Of a stretch of 64,000 bases of DNA, positions 62,834-64,000 are shown in pieces. The notes beneath the pieces were generated by a model, which had not been told where the DNA came from, ran no database searches, and saw only the letters and a program-made list of their open reading frames with translations. Source of the stretch: Frondihabitans sp. PhB188. GTDB taxonomy: Bacteria > Actinomycetota > Actinomycetes > Actinomycetales > Microbacteriaceae. The position numbers and the translations under genes were made by a program. The stretch spans positions 310,001-374,000 of the forward strand of contig NZ_RJUO01000002.1 of the NCBI RefSeq assembly GCF_003752365.1. The letters are read 5' to 3'. Each line of letters opens with the position of its first letter. Within the stretch, counting starts at the first letter, position 1.

Positions 62834-64000
62834 ATGACCACGTTCGAAGGTGCCCGTCGCCAGCCCGGCTCGAGCCGCGACGACATCCGCGAGGCCGTCG
62901 ACGCCCATCTGCGCGAAGACGTCAGCTATCTCGGCAACCTGCTCGGCCGCGTGCTCCGCGAGTCGGGCGGCGAGGGTCTGTTCGCCGACGTCGAGCGCGT
63001 CCGCCTCGCGGTCATCGGCGCCTACGAGGGCCAGGAGGCCGTCGAGACCGCCCAGGGCTTCGTCGACGACCTCGACCAGGAGCGCGCGGAGCAGGTCGCC
63101 CGCGCCTTCACCTGCTACTTCCACCTGTCGAACCTCGCCGAGGAGCACCACCGCGTGCGCGTCCTCAAGCGCCGCGGCTCGGCGGCCGGCGACGCGTCGG
63201 ACTCGCTGCCGGCGACGCTCGACCAGCTCACCGAGGAGGTCGGCGCGGAGGCCGCGGCCGACCGCCTGCAGAACCTCCGCTTCCAGCCGGTGCTGACCGC
63301 GCACCCGACCGAGGCCCGCCGCCGCGCCGTGGCGTCGGCCATCCGCCGCATCAGCGATCTGCTCGAGGCCCGCGACTCGAGTCAGAACGACATCGAGACC
63401 GGCGACATCGAGCGTCGCCTGCTCGAGGAGGTCGACACGCTCTGGCGCACGTCGCCCATCCGCACGACCCGCCCGACCCCGCTCGACGAGGTCCGCACGG
63501 CGATGAACGTGTTCGACCAGACCCTGTTCGAGATCGTGCCTCGCGTCTACCGCCTGCTCGACGACCGCCTCCAGGGCGACGCGGCCGGCTCGACCCCGCC
63601 GGTGGCCCCCGCCTTCCTGCGCCTCTCGAGCTGGATCGGCGGCGACCGCGACGGCAACCCGCACGTCACGGCCGATGTCACCCGGCAGGCCGCCGAGATC
63701 GCCTCGGAGCACGTCCTGCTGGGCCTCTCGCGGGCCGCTTCGCGCATCGGCTCGACCCTCACGCTCGACGAGGCCGACACCCCGCCCGACGCCGGGCTCC
63801 AGGCCCTGGCCGACTCGCAGCACGCCCTCGACGAGGCCCTCGCGAGCCGGATCGGCATCCGCTCCCCCGGCGAGACGCACCGCCGAGTGCTGCTCTTCAT
63901 CGCCGCCCGCATCCGCGCCACCCGCAAGGGCGGCCCCCTGGCCTACGGCTCGCCCGAGGTCCTGCTCGACGAGATCCGCACGATCCAGGCGTCGCTCCGC
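62834..64000 (+). CDS. ppc: Phosphoenolpyruvate carboxylase, N-terminal part (cut by window edge)
   Basis: These 389 residues are roughly the first 40 percent of PEP carboxylase, which makes oxaloacetate from PEP and bicarbonate to refill the TCA cycle. The ATG follows GAAGGGA. Visible landmarks are FHLSNLAEEHHRV, the catalytic-histidine motif LTAHPTEARRRAV and SSWIGGDRDGNPHVT, which are near-universal in the family. The remaining catalytic and allosteric parts lie beyond position 64000. It is a housekeeping gene that marks the end of the accessory block. Confidence 0.95.
   Translation, partial: MTTFEGARRQPGSSRDDIREAVDAHLREDVSYLGNLLGRVLRESGGEGLFADVERVRLAVIGAYEGQEAVETAQGFVDDLDQERAEQVARAFTCYFHLSNLAEEHHRVRVLKRRGSAAGDASDSLPATLDQLTEEVGAEAAADRLQNLRFQPVLTAHPTEARRRAVASAIRRISDLLEARDSSQNDIETGDIERRLLEEVDTLWRTSPIRTTRPTPLDEVRTAMNVFDQTLFEIVPRVYRLLDDRLQGDAAGSTPPVAPAFLRLSSWIGGDRDGNPHVTADVTRQAAEIASEHVLLGLSRAASRIGSTLTLDEADTPPDAGLQALADSQHALDEALASRIGIRSPGETHRRVLLFIAARIRATRKGGPLAYGSPEVLLDEIRTIQASLR

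Noticed and set aside
60809-63880. Very long minus-strand frame opposite the aldehyde dehydrogenase and PEP carboxylase
   Set aside because: It runs through two unambiguous genes and an intergenic region, with shadow-type composition.

Overview
The window is very GC-rich, with strong G/C bias at third codon positions and frequent GTG starts. The gene set points to a high-GC Gram-positive actinobacterium: an Rpf-like transglycosylase with LysM, an HspR-type HAIR operator, a class A penicillin-binding protein and many GntR/TetR regulators. Gene style and terminators suggest Microbacteriaceae, but this is inference. No tRNA, rRNA, insertion sequence, CRISPR array or prophage was seen. The two edge genes (an MFS transporter on the left, phosphoenolpyruvate carboxylase on the right) are cut by the window.

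Left part (1-14.8 kb). A sugar-acid/lactone island comes first: MFS permease, FadR-type regulator, SMP-30 lactonase and a D-apionate-lactonase-like protein. Three copies of one palindromic operator tie these genes together. Then come an SGNH-GAF protein, an ABM-domain protein, an acetylxylan-esterase-like enzyme, an Rpf/LysM cell-wall protein, a dinucleotide-binding reductase, two PfkB kinases, a MOSC protein and an exporter.

Middle (14.8-42.5 kb). An AraC/SDR divergent pair is followed by a ClpC-like chaperone under a HAIR operator, a YflT-type stress protein, a MocR regulator and a class A PBP. A translationally coupled operon follows (I36-like secreted protein, lipoprotein, peptidoglycan-binding adaptor, ATPase-permease fusion). 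Then come an aminobutyraldehyde-type dehydrogenase downstream of a TetR gene, a retron-like reverse transcriptase divergent from an ECF sigma factor, a GH2 beta-galactosidase with a TetR regulator, a class III aminotransferase and a secreted PQQ-type propeller protein.

Right part (42.0-60.1 kb). This is the most distinctive block. It holds six paralogous NtaA/DszA-type flavin monooxygenases (four in tandem), a complete Dpp/Opp-type ABC importer with its lipoprotein binding protein, a polysaccharide-deacetylase-like enzyme, a MarR regulator, and a GntR-UTRA regulator overlapping a second UTRA protein that has no DNA-binding domain. No flavin reductase lies in the window. Closely related sequence motifs precede the first, second and sixth monooxygenases, the binding protein and the deacetylase. 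The block therefore looks like one regulon for uptake and oxidative breakdown of an unknown compound.

The best candidates for undescribed biology are this monooxygenase regulon, the retron-like reverse transcriptase with its structured upstream region, and the I36/lipoprotein/adaptor/exporter operon.
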